From: Streptomyces lydicus | GTDB lineage: Bacteria; Actinomycetota; Actinomycetes; Streptomycetales; Streptomycetaceae | Assembly (NCBI RefSeq): GCF_004125265.1 | Contig: NZ_RDTE01000003.1 | Coordinates: forward strand, 868,001 to 932,000 | Reading direction: 5' to 3' | DNA: 64,000 nucleotides | Shown: one piece after another, positions 14,950-23,675 of the stretch | Numbering within the stretch: the stretch's first letter is position 1 | Layout: each line of letters opens with the position of its first letter | Translations under genes and position numbers: made by a program | The notes under the pieces: generated by a model | Databases searched by the model: none | The model's input: only the letters and a program-made list of their open reading frames with translations | Told to the model about the DNA's origin: nothing

Positions 14950-16512
14950 TCAGATCGCGCGGTGGTGCTCGGCCCAGTACGGGTCCCGCAGCTGCCTCTT
15001 GAAGAGCTTTCCCGACTCGTCCCGCGGCAGCAGCTCCTCGAAGACCACCGCCCGGGGGACCTTGTACCCGGCAAGCCGCCCGGCGACATGGGACCGTACC
15101 TCCTCTGCGCTGAGCAGTACACCGGGTTCGGTCTGCAGATGGGCGGCGAGGACTTCACCGAACTCCTCATCGGGGATGCCGAAGACGGCCACGTCACGGA
15201 CCCCGTCGAGGGCGAGCAGACAGCCTTCGATCTCGGCGGGGTAGATGTTGACGCCGCCCGAGATGACCATGTCGTTCCGGCGGTCGCTGAGGAAGAGATA
15301 GCCGTCCGCGTCGAGATGGCCGATGTCCCCGATGGTGACGTATCCGGGCAGGCCCGGTGCTTCCATGGCGGCACGCCGACCGGGGTCGCCGAGGTAGGTG
15401 AACGGGGGCCAGCCGTCGCCGGGTTTGAGGTAGATGTCACCGGTGGCTCCGGCCGGCAGCGGCTCCTTGCCGGGGCCGACGACCGCCACCCCGCAGGTTC
15501 CGGTGGCACGTCCGACGGTGCCGGGGTGGGCCAGCCACTCGGCGCTGTCGCACCAGGTCACGGCGCCGGTCTCGCTGCCGCCGTAATACTCCCGCAGTAC
15601 CGGTCCCAGCCAGTCGATCATGGCGTACTTGATGTGCGGCGGGCAGGGCGCCGCGGCGTGTACGACGGAGGTGAGCGAGGACAGGTCGTAGCGCTCGCGT
15701 ACGTCCTTCGGCAGCCGCAGCAACCGTACGAACATCGTCGGCACGACCTGCACCTGCTCGATACGGTGGTGGGCGATCAGCCGCAGGCATTCCTCGGCGT
15801 CGAAGCGCGGCATGAGGGTGATGTCCAGGCCGGCCGCGAGCGCGAGGACGGCGTGCTGGCTGGGAGAGGCGTGGTACAGCGGCGCGGGGATGAGCGTGCG
15901 TCCGCCGGGGGCGACGGCGAAGCGCTCCAGGAATAACCGCACCCCCTCTTCGAGCTGCTCGGGAGCGACGGGCTCGCGCAGAACTCCCTTGGGGAGCCCC
16001 GTGGTTCCGGAGCTGTAGATCACGGTGGGCGGGCGTTCCCCGGCGGCCTGGTCCAGCGGGGCAAAGCCTTCCAGCCACCGGTCGAGCAGCGGGTGCTCTC
16101 CTGTGACGGGCGGTACGGCGATCTTGCAGGCGGCCGCGACCCCGGCGGGAACGGCGGCCTCGACGATCCGTACGCCCTCGGGCAGCACGGCGGTCACCGC
16201 CTCCAGCAGGTCGCTGTGCGCAAAGACGACCTTGCTGCCGCTGTCGGTGAGCACATGACGCAGGTCGTCCTGGCGGAAGTGCCAGTTGACGGGTACCGCC
16301 GAGGCGCCCAGCAGGGCGGCCCCTGCGGTGATCTCCAGATGGGCGGGCTCGTTGCGCAGCACGACGGCGATCCGGTCGCCGGGCTCGACTCCCACCGCCC
16401 GCAGCCCGGTGGCGATCCGCGCCGCACGGTCGAGGAAGGACGGATAGTCGCGTTCATGACCCGCGCAGCGAATGGCCGGGGCGCCGGCAGCGGGCGGGAC
16501 GACGGCTTCCAT
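14950..16512 (-). CDS. acyl-CoA synthetase (ANL superfamily) with a TTA codon
   Basis: The protein has 520 residues from ATG 16512, which has GGAGG seven bases upstream. Adenylation motifs are present in order: YSSGTTGLPKG (166-176), YYGGSETGA (309-317), TIGDIG (393-398), the hinge SDRRNDMVISGGVNIYPAEIE (409-429), and the C-terminal lysine in ESGKLFKRQL (Lys502). It should activate a fatty or aromatic acid to its CoA ester through an acyl-AMP. The substrate is not deducible. Leu193 is encoded by TTA (plus-strand bases 15934-15936), so translation should depend on the bldA leucyl-tRNA and occur mainly in late growth. It stands alone. Confidence 0.92.
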   Translation of the reverse strand: MEAVVPPAAGAPAIRCAGHERDYPSFLDRAARIATGLRAVGVEPGDRIAVVLRNEPAHLEITAGAALLGASAVPVNWHFRQDDLRHVLTDSGSKVVFAHSDLLEAVTAVLPEGVRIVEAAVPAGVAAACKIAVPPVTGEHPLLDRWLEGFAPLDQAAGERPPTVIYSSGTTGLPKGVLREPVAPEQLEEGVRLFLERFAVAPGGRTLIPAPLYHASPSQHAVLALAAGLDITLMPRFDAEECLRLIAHHRIEQVQVVPTMFVRLLRLPKDVRERYDLSSLTSVVHAAAPCPPHIKYAMIDWLGPVLREYYGGSETGAVTWCDSAEWLAHPGTVGRATGTCGVAVVGPGKEPLPAGATGDIYLKPGDGWPPFTYLGDPGRRAAMEAPGLPGYVTIGDIGHLDADGYLFLSDRRNDMVISGGVNIYPAEIEGCLLALDGVRDVAVFGIPDEEFGEVLAAHLQTEPGVLLSAEEVRSHVAGRLAGYKVPRAVVFEELLPRDESGKLFKRQLRDPYWAEHHRAI

Positions 16513-16823
16513 GGTGCCTCCAGTGAATGCGGCCGGAAGGCCCATTGAACCGACAAGTCCGGTGGTTATCCAGAGCGCCCGCCGCAGGCCGGCACTCCCC
16601 CGGGCTCTCGGCGGCGCCTCTTCCGGCCCCTCTCCCCCGCCGCCCCGCTTAGATCCGAGGTCTTGCCCCCTTCCGGCCTCCCCCTTCCCCAACTCGCGTC
16701 CGGTTTCCGGCAGATGCTCCGATGTTTATCGGGCCCGGGGTCTTCCGGTCCGGGTTCGGCCGCTGCACCATGCGGGGTGGCACAGGAGGCACGTACGTGA
16801 CCAACTGACCCGAGGAGCGAGCG
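16513..16823. other. divergent intergenic region
   Basis: About 310 bases between the acyl-CoA synthetase (minus) and the fucosidase (plus). It contains a long C-rich segment (16590-16690) and the ribosome site of the fucosidase (GAGGAGCGAGCG). No promoter can be assigned with confidence. Confidence 0.4.
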
Positions 16824-18653
16824 ATGCACAGCCGCACCAGACCGTTCCGGCTGCTGGGGCTCATGGGGGTGCTGGGCGCCCTGCTGCTGGCCGCAGGCGG
16901 CCCGGTGGCCGCCGCGAAGCCCCCGCCGCGGCCCGCCGCCGGCCCCGGAACCAACCACGCGACCGACGATCCCTTCACCTCGTCGCGCACCTCGTGGTGG
17001 CGTCAGGACCGCTTCGGAATGTTCATCCACTTCGGCGCGTACTCCCACCTGGAGGGCGAGTACACCCGGCCCGACGGCACGGTGTGCCGCAACGCGGAGT
17101 GGATCAAGCGCGAGTGCCAGATCCCGGACGACGTGTACGAGAAGCAGGCCGCCGCCTTCAACCCGTCCGCCTTCGACGCCGGGGCGATCGTCCGGGCGGC
17201 CAAGGACGCCGGCCAGCGCTATATCGTCATCACGGCCAAGCACCACGACGGCTATGCGATGTGGCCGACGCGGCAGAACACCTGGAATCTGCGCGACCAC
17301 TCCTCCTTCGACCCGCACCGCGACATCCTCGCCGAGCTGAAGAAGGCCGCCGACGCCGCCGGGATCAAACTCGGCTTCTACTACTCCATCTGGGACTGGC
17401 ACGACCCGGACTTCGCCGGCCCGGCGACCTTCCCGCGCTACAAGAAGCGGATGTACGCCCAGCTCAAGGAGCTGATCGACCACTACGACCCGGCGCTGTT
17501 GTGGTTCGACGGCGAATGGGACACGGACCACCCCACCAATCACTGGTCGCGTCAGGACGGCGCCGACCTCCAGGCGTATCTGCACGGAATGAACCCCCAT
17601 CTGATCGTCAACAACCGCGTCGGCAAACGCGAGGTGGTCGACGGGGACTTCGGCACGCCGGAGCAGGAGATTCCCGCGGAGCCCGTGGACGGACAGCTGT
17701 GGGAGAGCTGTATGACGCTCAACGACCACTGGGGCTTCGCCAGGTACGACACCCATTGGAAGCCGGCGGCAACGGTGGTGCGCAACCTGCTGGAGGTGGC
17801 GAGCCGCGGCGGCAACTACCTGCTCAACGTGGGCCCCGACAAAACCGGGCGCATCCCTCAGCCGTCCGTCGACCGGCTGCGCGAGACCGGCCGGTGGCTG
17901 GGTGCGCACGGCCAGGGCGACGCGGTCCACGGGGCCGGATACACCGGGCTGGTGGCGGACCCGCCCTGGGGCACGGTCTCCCGGCGGGGCGACACGCTGT
18001 ACGCCGCGGTCACCTCCTGGCCGGCCGCCGGCGCGCCCCTGCACCTCACCGCCAGGGGACGGTTCGAGATCACCGCGGCCCGGGTGCTGGGCAGTTCTCA
18101 GCAGGTGAGGGTCGTCCGGGCCGGGGACGGCTTCGACCTCACCCCGTCCGGCACCGCCACCGGCCCGCTCGCCACCGTCGTCCGGCTCACGATCACGCCG
18201 CCGGCCGCGGCACCCGCCGGCACCGGAAAGGGGCTGACGGCGCAGAGCTGGGCGAACGGTTCCTTCACCGGCCCGCCCGCGGTGACCACCGTCGACCCGA
18301 CGGTGAACAAGGCCTACCGCTTCGACGGCTCACCGGACCCGGCGATTCCCGCCGATCACTTCAGCACCCGCTGGACCGGCAGCATTGAGCCGCGTTTCGA
18401 CGAGACGTACACCTTCACCACCGTCTCCGACGACACCGTACGGCTGTGGATCGACGGCAAGCCGGTGATCGACAACACCACCCCGCACGGCCCGAAGGCC
18501 GACAAGGGGACCGTCACCCTGCGGGCCGGCCACCGGCACAGCATCCGGCTCGACCACACGGAGCAGACCGGTGAGGCCTATATGAAGCTGCTGTGGTCCA
18601 GCCCGGGTCAGCCCCAGCAGATCGTGCCGCAACGGCAGCTCTACGCCGACTGA
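16824..18653 (+). CDS. secreted alpha-L-fucosidase (GH29) with PA14-type C-terminal domain
   Basis: The protein has 609 residues. It begins with a signal peptide: a basic n-region, then LLGLMGVLGALLLAAGG, cleaved near AAA (30-31). The GH29 catalytic domain spans about 50-380, with GMFIHFGAYS, ITAKHHDGYAMW, and LLWFDGEWD in which Asp229 is the expected nucleophile. A small beta domain follows. From about 470 a PA14-like domain contains AQSWANGSF, TTVSDDTVRLWIDGKPVIDN and GHRHSIRLDH, probably a glycan-binding module. It should release terminal alpha-fucose outside the cell. A GAGGAG ribosome site precedes ATG 16824. It is monocistronic. Confidence 0.95.
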   Translation: MHSRTRPFRLLGLMGVLGALLLAAGGPVAAAKPPPRPAAGPGTNHATDDPFTSSRTSWWRQDRFGMFIHFGAYSHLEGEYTRPDGTVCRNAEWIKRECQIPDDVYEKQAAAFNPSAFDAGAIVRAAKDAGQRYIVITAKHHDGYAMWPTRQNTWNLRDHSSFDPHRDILAELKKAADAAGIKLGFYYSIWDWHDPDFAGPATFPRYKKRMYAQLKELIDHYDPALLWFDGEWDTDHPTNHWSRQDGADLQAYLHGMNPHLIVNNRVGKREVVDGDFGTPEQEIPAEPVDGQLWESCMTLNDHWGFARYDTHWKPAATVVRNLLEVASRGGNYLLNVGPDKTGRIPQPSVDRLRETGRWLGAHGQGDAVHGAGYTGLVADPPWGTVSRRGDTLYAAVTSWPAAGAPLHLTARGRFEITAARVLGSSQQVRVVRAGDGFDLTPSGTATGPLATVVRLTITPPAAAPAGTGKGLTAQSWANGSFTGPPAVTTVDPTVNKAYRFDGSPDPAIPADHFSTRWTGSIEPRFDETYTFTTVSDDTVRLWIDGKPVIDNTTPHGPKADKGTVTLRAGHRHSIRLDHTEQTGEAYMKLLWSSPGQPQQIVPQRQLYAD

Positions 18654-18709
18654 CCAGGGCCGTACCGGCCGGCCACGGGCGGGCGGACGAGCGGACGGTG
18701 GGTCGTGGA

Positions 18710-18774
18710 GAGACGGACGGCTGACCGAGACGGTCGGTCTGGCAGAGACGGTCGGTCTGACAGAGACGGACGGG
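18710..18774. repeat. 17/18-bp tandem repeat after the fucosidase
   Basis: Four imperfect copies of gagacggtcggtctggca (17, 18, 18 and 12 bases) run through the gap downstream of the fucosidase. The rest of 18654-18973 shows no gene. Confidence 0.65.
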
Positions 18775-18973
18775 CGGGAAAAGCTCCACCCCCGGTTGGG
18801 CCGTTCGGGTCGGTCCGAGCCCAAGGGGTGCCCGGTCCGCCCCGGCGGTGGCGCCGCCTGCCGATGCCGACGGGCTCACCCGGCCGCTGGGCCGCTGTGT
18901 CTGCTCGGGCGCCGGCCCCGACCCCGGAGGAGGAGGCCCACGGGTCAGGGCCGACGCCCGAGCGCTCGGTGAT

Positions 18974-19144
18974 TCAGTCGATGCCGCGGAAGATATTCGG
19001 TTCGGCGGGATCGTCATCGCAGCCGGCGAGATGCACGGGGGCGCAGCGGTCCCAGACTTCCAGATTCCGGACTTCCTTGATCCGACCGGGCCGCTCGCCC
19101 TGCTTCAAACGGGGCTGCTTGTGTTGAGCCTTGTGCAATGCCAC
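18974..19144 (-). CDS. 56-residue conserved-looking small protein
   Basis: A short frame starts at GTG 19144, with AAGGAG six bases upstream. It reads ALHKAQHKQPRLKQGERPGR, then IKEVRNLEVWDRCAPVHLAG and CDDDPAEPNIFRGID before the stop at 18974. Codon use has the normal high-GC3 pattern, while the overlapping frames do not. The N-terminus is strongly basic and the C-terminus acidic with two Cys. I cannot assign a function. A GTG three bases upstream (19147) is less well spaced. Confidence 0.65.
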   Translation of the reverse strand: MALHKAQHKQPRLKQGERPGRIKEVRNLEVWDRCAPVHLAGCDDDPAEPNIFRGID

Positions 19145-19391
19145 CACGCACTCCTTCTTCTGAGGTATTGGTCCGACGCGGTGGCGCCTCTTTCACAAAC
19201 CGGGAGGTCGGCCAAGGTTTGTGGCGTTCCCGCGACGGGCCAATGGTGTTGGCGTCTCCCAGAAAGGTCGTCCGTCGCCCCTCAGAGTAACGACGCCGTA
19301 CTCCGCGCGCTCGACGTTTCCCGGCGGCACGGGCACGTCATCGGAAGATGCGGATGCGAGGCCCCTGAATGAGGGGAAAACGGTCGGAATA

Positions 19392-19407
19392 TGTGACGCA
19401 CATCACT
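19392..19407. promoter_or_regulatory. CRP/FNR-like operator
   Basis: TGTGA-CGCACA-TCACT matches the classical TGTGA-N6-TCACA pattern at nine of ten arm positions. It lies about 20 bases upstream of the -35 box of the lipase-maturation-factor gene, a position suited to activation. Binding by the streptomycete Crp homologue is inferred. Confidence 0.55.
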
Positions 19408-19426
19408 CACTCCAATGGCCCTGCGG

Positions 19427-19454
19427 TTGCTGCATTCGCCCCGTTCCCTACGCT
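19427..19454 (+). promoter_or_regulatory. candidate promoter, leaderless start at 19460
   Basis: TTGCTG (19427-19432) and TACGCT (19449-19454) are 16 bases apart. The GTG start of the next gene lies five bases beyond the -10 box, so transcription would begin at or next to the start codon. Confidence 0.5.
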
Positions 19455-19459
19455 GAAGA

Positions 19460-20959
19460 GTGAGCGGCGGATCCGGTTCCCGTCGCCGCGCGCCCTGCTG
19501 CGGGGCGCGCGACGGCAGTGCTACCCATGGGCGGGTGGCATGGTTCTCGGATTCCGGTTACTGGCTCGGGCGGCTGGTCTTCCAGCGCGTGCTGGCCGTT
19601 CTCTACCTGGTCGCGTTCGTGGCGGCGGCCCGGCAGTTCCGGGCACTCATCGGCGCGCGCGGCATGCTGCCGGTGCCCGACTTCGTGGCGCGGGTGCCGT
19701 TCCGCGCGGCGCCCTCGGTCTTTCACCGGCACTATTCGGACCGTTTCTTCGCCCTCTGGTCGTGGAGCGGGGCGCTACTGGCCGCGGCCGTGGCGGTGGG
19801 GGCGGCGGATGCCGTGCCGCTGTGGGCGTCGATGGTGCTGTGGGCCGTACTGTGGGCGATGTATCTGTCCATCGTGAACGTCGGGCAGACCTGGTACAGC
19901 TTCGGCTGGGAGTCGCTGCTGCTGGAGGCCGGTTCGCTCGCGGTGTTCCTCGGGAACGGCGCGATCGCTCCCCCGGTGCCGGTGATGTGGCTGCTGCGCT
20001 GGGTGCTGTTCCGGGTGGAGTTCGGGGCCGGGCTGATCAAGATGCGCGGCGACCGCTGCTGGCGGGATCTGACCTGCCTGTACTACCACCACGAGACGCA
20101 GCCGATGCCCGGCCCCTTGAGCTGGCTCTTCCACCATCTGCCCCGGCCCCTGCACCGGGTCGAGGTGGCGGCCAACCACGTCGCCCAACTCGCCGTTCCC
20201 GTGCTGCTGTTCACTCCACAGCCGATCGCCGGGTGGGCCGCGATCGCGATGGTCGTCACCCAGCTGTGGCTGGTGCTCTCGGGCAACTTCGCCTGGCTGA
20301 ACTGGGTGACCATCGCGCTCGCCCTCTCGGCCGCGGCCCCGCTGTGGGGGCCGCCGGCCACGCCGCTGCCCGCGCCTCCGGTGTGGTTCGAGGTCCTGGT
20401 CCTCCTCGCCACGGCCGGGGTCCTCGTCCTCAGCTACCGGCCGGCGCGCAATCTGCTGGCCCGGCAGCAGCTGATGAACACGTCCTACGAGTCGCTGCAC
20501 CTGGTCAATTCGTACGGGGCCTTCGGCAGTATTACGCGAGTGCGCCGGGAAATCGTCGTGGAGGGGACCGCGGATGCGGTGACCGGGCCGGAGACCACGT
20601 GGCTCCCTTACGAATTCCGTGGCAAGCCGGGAGAGGTACGGCGGCTGCCGCGCCAATTCGCCCCTTATCACCTCCGGCTGGACTGGCTGATGTGGTTCGC
20701 CGCGCTGTCACCGGCCTATGCGCGGTCGTGGTTCGTCCCGTTCGTCGCGCGATTGCTGGAGAACGACCGGGACACGCTGCGGCTGTTGCACCGCAATCCG
20801 TTCCCCGGTCTGCCGCCGGCCCGGATCAGGGCCCGGGTCTTCCGTTACCGCTTCACGACCTGGCGGGAATTGCGGGAGACTGGGGCGTGGTGGCACCGCA
20901 CCGAGGAGCGGGAGTTTCTGGCGCCGGTTGCGCGGTCAGCTCTGCACGGAAGGCGATGA
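19460..20959 (+). CDS. lipase maturation factor family membrane protein
   Basis: The protein has 499 residues from GTG 19460. The first 330 residues contain about eight hydrophobic helices, with the family block GQTWYSFGWESLLLEAG, RVEFGAGLIKMRGDRCWRDL and YYHHETQPMPGPLSW. A soluble C-terminal domain follows, with NSYGAFGSITRVRREIVVEG, then WLPYEFRGKPG and RLDWLMWFAAL. These are hallmark segments of the LMF1/DUF1222 family. In animals LMF1 helps fold lipoprotein lipase in the ER; the bacterial role is unknown. Start and promoter suggest a leaderless message with a CRP-like site upstream. The last 107 bases overlap the 3' end of the opposite-strand TPR gene. Confidence 0.93.
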   Translation: MSGGSGSRRRAPCCGARDGSATHGRVAWFSDSGYWLGRLVFQRVLAVLYLVAFVAAARQFRALIGARGMLPVPDFVARVPFRAAPSVFHRHYSDRFFALWSWSGALLAAAVAVGAADAVPLWASMVLWAVLWAMYLSIVNVGQTWYSFGWESLLLEAGSLAVFLGNGAIAPPVPVMWLLRWVLFRVEFGAGLIKMRGDRCWRDLTCLYYHHETQPMPGPLSWLFHHLPRPLHRVEVAANHVAQLAVPVLLFTPQPIAGWAAIAMVVTQLWLVLSGNFAWLNWVTIALALSAAAPLWGPPATPLPAPPVWFEVLVLLATAGVLVLSYRPARNLLARQQLMNTSYESLHLVNSYGAFGSITRVRREIVVEGTADAVTGPETTWLPYEFRGKPGEVRRLPRQFAPYHLRLDWLMWFAALSPAYARSWFVPFVARLLENDRDTLRLLHRNPFPGLPPARIRARVFRYRFTTWRELRETGAWWHRTEEREFLAPVARSALHGRR

Positions 20960-21941
20960 CCATATCCCGGGCGTGGCGCAGTCCGATACGGGTGAAGTCC
21001 GCTTCCAGGGAGGCGAGTTCGACCAGGGTCTCGTCCCGGTCGCGGCCGAGGCGGGCCCGGGACTTCGCCAGGCCGAGCCGGGAGAGCGCCTCCCCGCGGG
21101 GCTCCTGCATCTCGCGGAACTCCCGCAGCGAGAGGGTGTACGTCTCACGCGCCGACTCGTAACGGCCCGCCCGGTAGAACACGTTGGCGCGCATCTTGTG
21201 GTTGTACGCGAGCGCGCTGGCCAGGTCCATGGTGCGGCAGATGGCCTCCGCCTCGGACAGCAGCGCGAGCGCCCGCTCCGTCTCGCCCTGGACGGACAGG
21301 ACATCGGCGACGCCGCGCAGCGACCAGGCGCGCCCACGGAAGTCATCGGCCTCGGCGGCGATCCGGGCGGATTCCTCGAACAGCTCCAGGGCCTTGTCGT
21401 AGCCGCCGGTGTTGCGGTGCATCTGGGCTATGCCGGACATCGCCCAGACCATGTGCCGGGCCTCGCCGTGCGCCCGGCCCTGTTCCAGCAACTGCTCGTG
21501 GAGCTCGGCGACCGCTTCGTAGTCGCCCTGTATGCGGCCGGTCTCGGCGAGGCCGGCGAGCGAGTAGCCGTGGGCGAGGCGGTCGCCGCTGCCGTCGGCC
21601 AGCGCCACGGCATGGGTGAGCAGCCGGCGGGCGAGCGGCAGGGAGCCGCACTGGCGGGCCAGGGTGCCGCCGCTCCACAGCGCCCAGGCCATGGCACCCC
21701 GGTCACCGGCACTGCGGGCACTGCGGTAGCTCTCCCGCCAGGCGTCACCGGCCTGTGTCACCCGGCCGAGCCGGCGGTTCGCCTCGCCGACCGCGAGCGC
21801 GGCCCGGGCCCGCTCCAGCGCCGTGCCGGCCTCGGCATGCGCGCGCCTCGCCGTCGCCAGCACCTCCTCGTAGGAGGAGTTCACGCCCAGTGCCGTGCCC
21901 AACTCGCCCTGATATTCAGGGGCGAACGCCTTGCCGTACAT
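20853..21941 (-). CDS. tetratricopeptide-repeat protein
   Basis: The protein has 362 residues from ATG 21941. It is built almost entirely of TPR-like helical pairs, for example GDYEAVAELHEQLLEQGRAH, GGYDKALELFEESARIAA, GETERALALLSEAEAICR and GRYESARETYTLSLREFREM. No helix-turn-helix or other catalytic domain is present. It should act as a protein- or peptide-binding scaffold, possibly a detached sensor half of an XRE/TPR regulator. The last 36 codons overlap the lipase-maturation gene on the other strand; this C-terminal tail (after about residue 335) is Pro-rich and looks non-TPR. Confidence 0.88.
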   Translation of the reverse strand: MYGKAFAPEYQGELGTALGVNSSYEEVLATARRAHAEAGTALERARAALAVGEANRRLGRVTQAGDAWRESYRSARSAGDRGAMAWALWSGGTLARQCGSLPLARRLLTHAVALADGSGDRLAHGYSLAGLAETGRIQGDYEAVAELHEQLLEQGRAHGEARHMVWAMSGIAQMHRNTGGYDKALELFEESARIAAEADDFRGRAWSLRGVADVLSVQGETERALALLSEAEAICRTMDLASALAYNHKMRANVFYRAGRYESARETYTLSLREFREMQEPRGEALSRLGLAKSRARLGRDRDETLVELASLEADFTRIGLRHARDMVIAFRAELTAQPAPETPAPRCGATTPQSPAIPARS

Positions 21942-22080
21942 AGATACCCATGGCCTCTCGATGATCTTTGCGCCTTGATCAACAACCTACGAGCTGTGAG
22001 GGGTGCGGCGAATCCGTCCGCGTATGGGTTGTGCTGTACGACTGGAGTGCTACCGGAGGGGTCATGGTCATCATGGGGAT

Positions 22081-22186
22081 GTAGGGGGACGTCAGGGTCA
22101 CCCCCTACGGGGTACCGCCGTGGCGTTGCGCCTCACGCCTCTCGGGTGGCGTCACTTGCCGTAGGGGGCGAGGGCCGGTCACCCTG
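22081..22186. promoter_or_regulatory. duplicated GTAGGGGG...GGTCACCC element
   Basis: GTAGGGGG at 22081-22088 is followed by GGGTCACCCCCTAC (its 3' half CCCCCTAC, 22101-22108, is the inverted complement). A second copy, GTAGGGGG at 22161-22168 followed by GGTCACCC, lies 80 bases further on. Two similarly spaced elements upstream of the lactonase start at 22239 look like a response-regulator binding region. The sequence is seen; the regulator is unknown. Confidence 0.45.
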
Positions 22187-22238
22187 CTGCCACGACCACC
22201 CGATCAGGACCACCGACCGCCGAGCACCGAGGTGTGGC

Positions 22239-23462
22239 ATGAGCGCAGCGCGTACGGGAACGCAGACCGGGACAGGGAGCAGCCGCATCGACCGCAGGCG
22301 GTTCCTCGGCGTCGCGGCAGGGCTGGCCGTGGCGGGCGGGGCAGGCGGGGCGGGTCTGCTGACGACGGAGGAACCGGCGCCCGGGCACGCCACCCGCCAC
22401 GCGGCCGGGCACCGCCGGCGCCGCATCCGGCCGCTCTTCCTGGGGACGTACACCTCGGCCGCGGGCGGCGGGGCCGGCGTCGGACTCGGTACGTACGATA
22501 CCGTGACCGGCCGGATCACCCGCACCGGTGTCGTGAACGGGGTCGCCGACCCCTCCTACCTCGTCCTGGCGCCGTCCGGCCGCACCCTCTACGCGGTCGA
22601 CGAGCAGGAGCGGGGCGAGGTGACCGCGATGGCGCTGCGGCCGGACGGACCGCCCACGGTGCTGGGCACCCGGTCCACCGGCGGCGCCGGTCCCTGTCAT
22701 CTGTCGGTGCACCCGAGCGGCCGTTGGCTGCTCAGCGCCAACTACCTCTCCGGCAGCGTCGCCGTGCATCCCATCGACCGCGCCACCGGCTCCCTGGGCG
22801 CGCGCACGGATCTGGTCACCCACACCGCCCCGCCGCCCGGTCCCGGCCAGGACGGGCCGCATGCCCACCAAATCGTCACCGCCCCGGACGGCCGGCACGT
22901 GCTGGCCGTCGACCTCGGCAACGACACCGTCTACACCTACCGGCTGGACGAATCGGCCGGTGAACTCACCCAGGTGTCGTATGCGGCGCTGCGACCCGGC
23001 GCCGGCCCCCGGCATCTGACGTTCCACCCGTCGGGCGCCTTCGCCTATCTGGCGAACGAGGTCGACAACACGGTCGTGGTCTGCCGCTACGACCGGAGTA
23101 CCGGACGGCTGAGCCCCGGTACATCGCAGTCCACCGGGACCGGCCCGGGCACCAGCTATCCGGCGCAGCTCTTGGTCACCCGCGGCGGCGGCTTCGCCTT
23201 CCTCGCCAATCGCGGTCACAACAGCCTCACCCGCTATGCCGTGGAGGCGGCCGGGGCACGGCTGCGGCTGCTGGACACCGTGCCGGTGGGCGGGGACTTC
23301 CCCCGGCAGATCGCCTTTTCGCCGGATCAGCGGTGGCTGTTCGCGGCGAACCAGAAGTCGGGGTCGGTGACGGTGTTCTCGGTGGATGCCCGGACCGGGT
23401 CGCTCCATCGCGTGGGCGAGCCGTTCCCGGCGCCCGTACCGGTGTGCGTCCTACCGCTGTGA
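22239..23462 (+). CDS. Tat-exported lactonase (7-bladed beta-propeller)
   Basis: The protein has 407 residues. The N-terminus carries a twin-arginine signal, SRIDRRRFLGVAAGLAVAGG. The mature part matches the YbhE/6-phosphogluconolactonase-like lactonase family: LFLGTYTSAAGG, PSYLVLAPSGRTLYAVDE, GGAGPCHLSVHPSGRWLLSA, PHAHQIVTAPDGRHVLAVDL, GPRHLTFHPSGAFAYLANE and DFPRQIAFSPDQRWLFAANQ form repeated propeller strands. It probably folds in the cytoplasm and acts outside the membrane on a lactone or sugar-acid ester; the cytosolic pentose-phosphate role is unlikely given export. Duplicated GTAGGGGG elements lie upstream, and a 20-bp hairpin terminates transcription from both sides. Confidence 0.92.
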   Translation: MSAARTGTQTGTGSSRIDRRRFLGVAAGLAVAGGAGGAGLLTTEEPAPGHATRHAAGHRRRRIRPLFLGTYTSAAGGGAGVGLGTYDTVTGRITRTGVVNGVADPSYLVLAPSGRTLYAVDEQERGEVTAMALRPDGPPTVLGTRSTGGAGPCHLSVHPSGRWLLSANYLSGSVAVHPIDRATGSLGARTDLVTHTAPPPGPGQDGPHAHQIVTAPDGRHVLAVDLGNDTVYTYRLDESAGELTQVSYAALRPGAGPRHLTFHPSGAFAYLANEVDNTVVVCRYDRSTGRLSPGTSQSTGTGPGTSYPAQLLVTRGGGFAFLANRGHNSLTRYAVEAAGARLRLLDTVPVGGDFPRQIAFSPDQRWLFAANQKSGSVTVFSVDARTGSLHRVGEPFPAPVPVCVLPL

Positions 23463-23605
23463 CAGCGGAACACGGCTCTCCGCGTCATCCCGCGTGCCGG
23501 GGAACGGACGGTGTGCCACGGACGGTGTGCCGCGCCCGGAGGACCGCCGTCCGACGGTCCGGCGGTGAGGCGCCCGCCGCGGTCCCGCTCCTGGGAAAGG
23601 GGCAG

Positions 23606-23663
23606 CCCGGACCGACGTGGTGCCCGCCGCTGAGAGGAAGCGGGGGCACCACGTCGGTCCGGG
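23606..23663. terminator. 20-bp perfect bidirectional terminator
   Basis: Bases 23606-23625 (starting CCCGGACCGACG) pair perfectly with 23644-23663. The loop contains a second small stem, CCGCT/AGCGG. It lies between two convergent genes and would terminate both. Confidence 0.9.
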
Positions 23664-23675
23664 CGTGCGTCGCGG

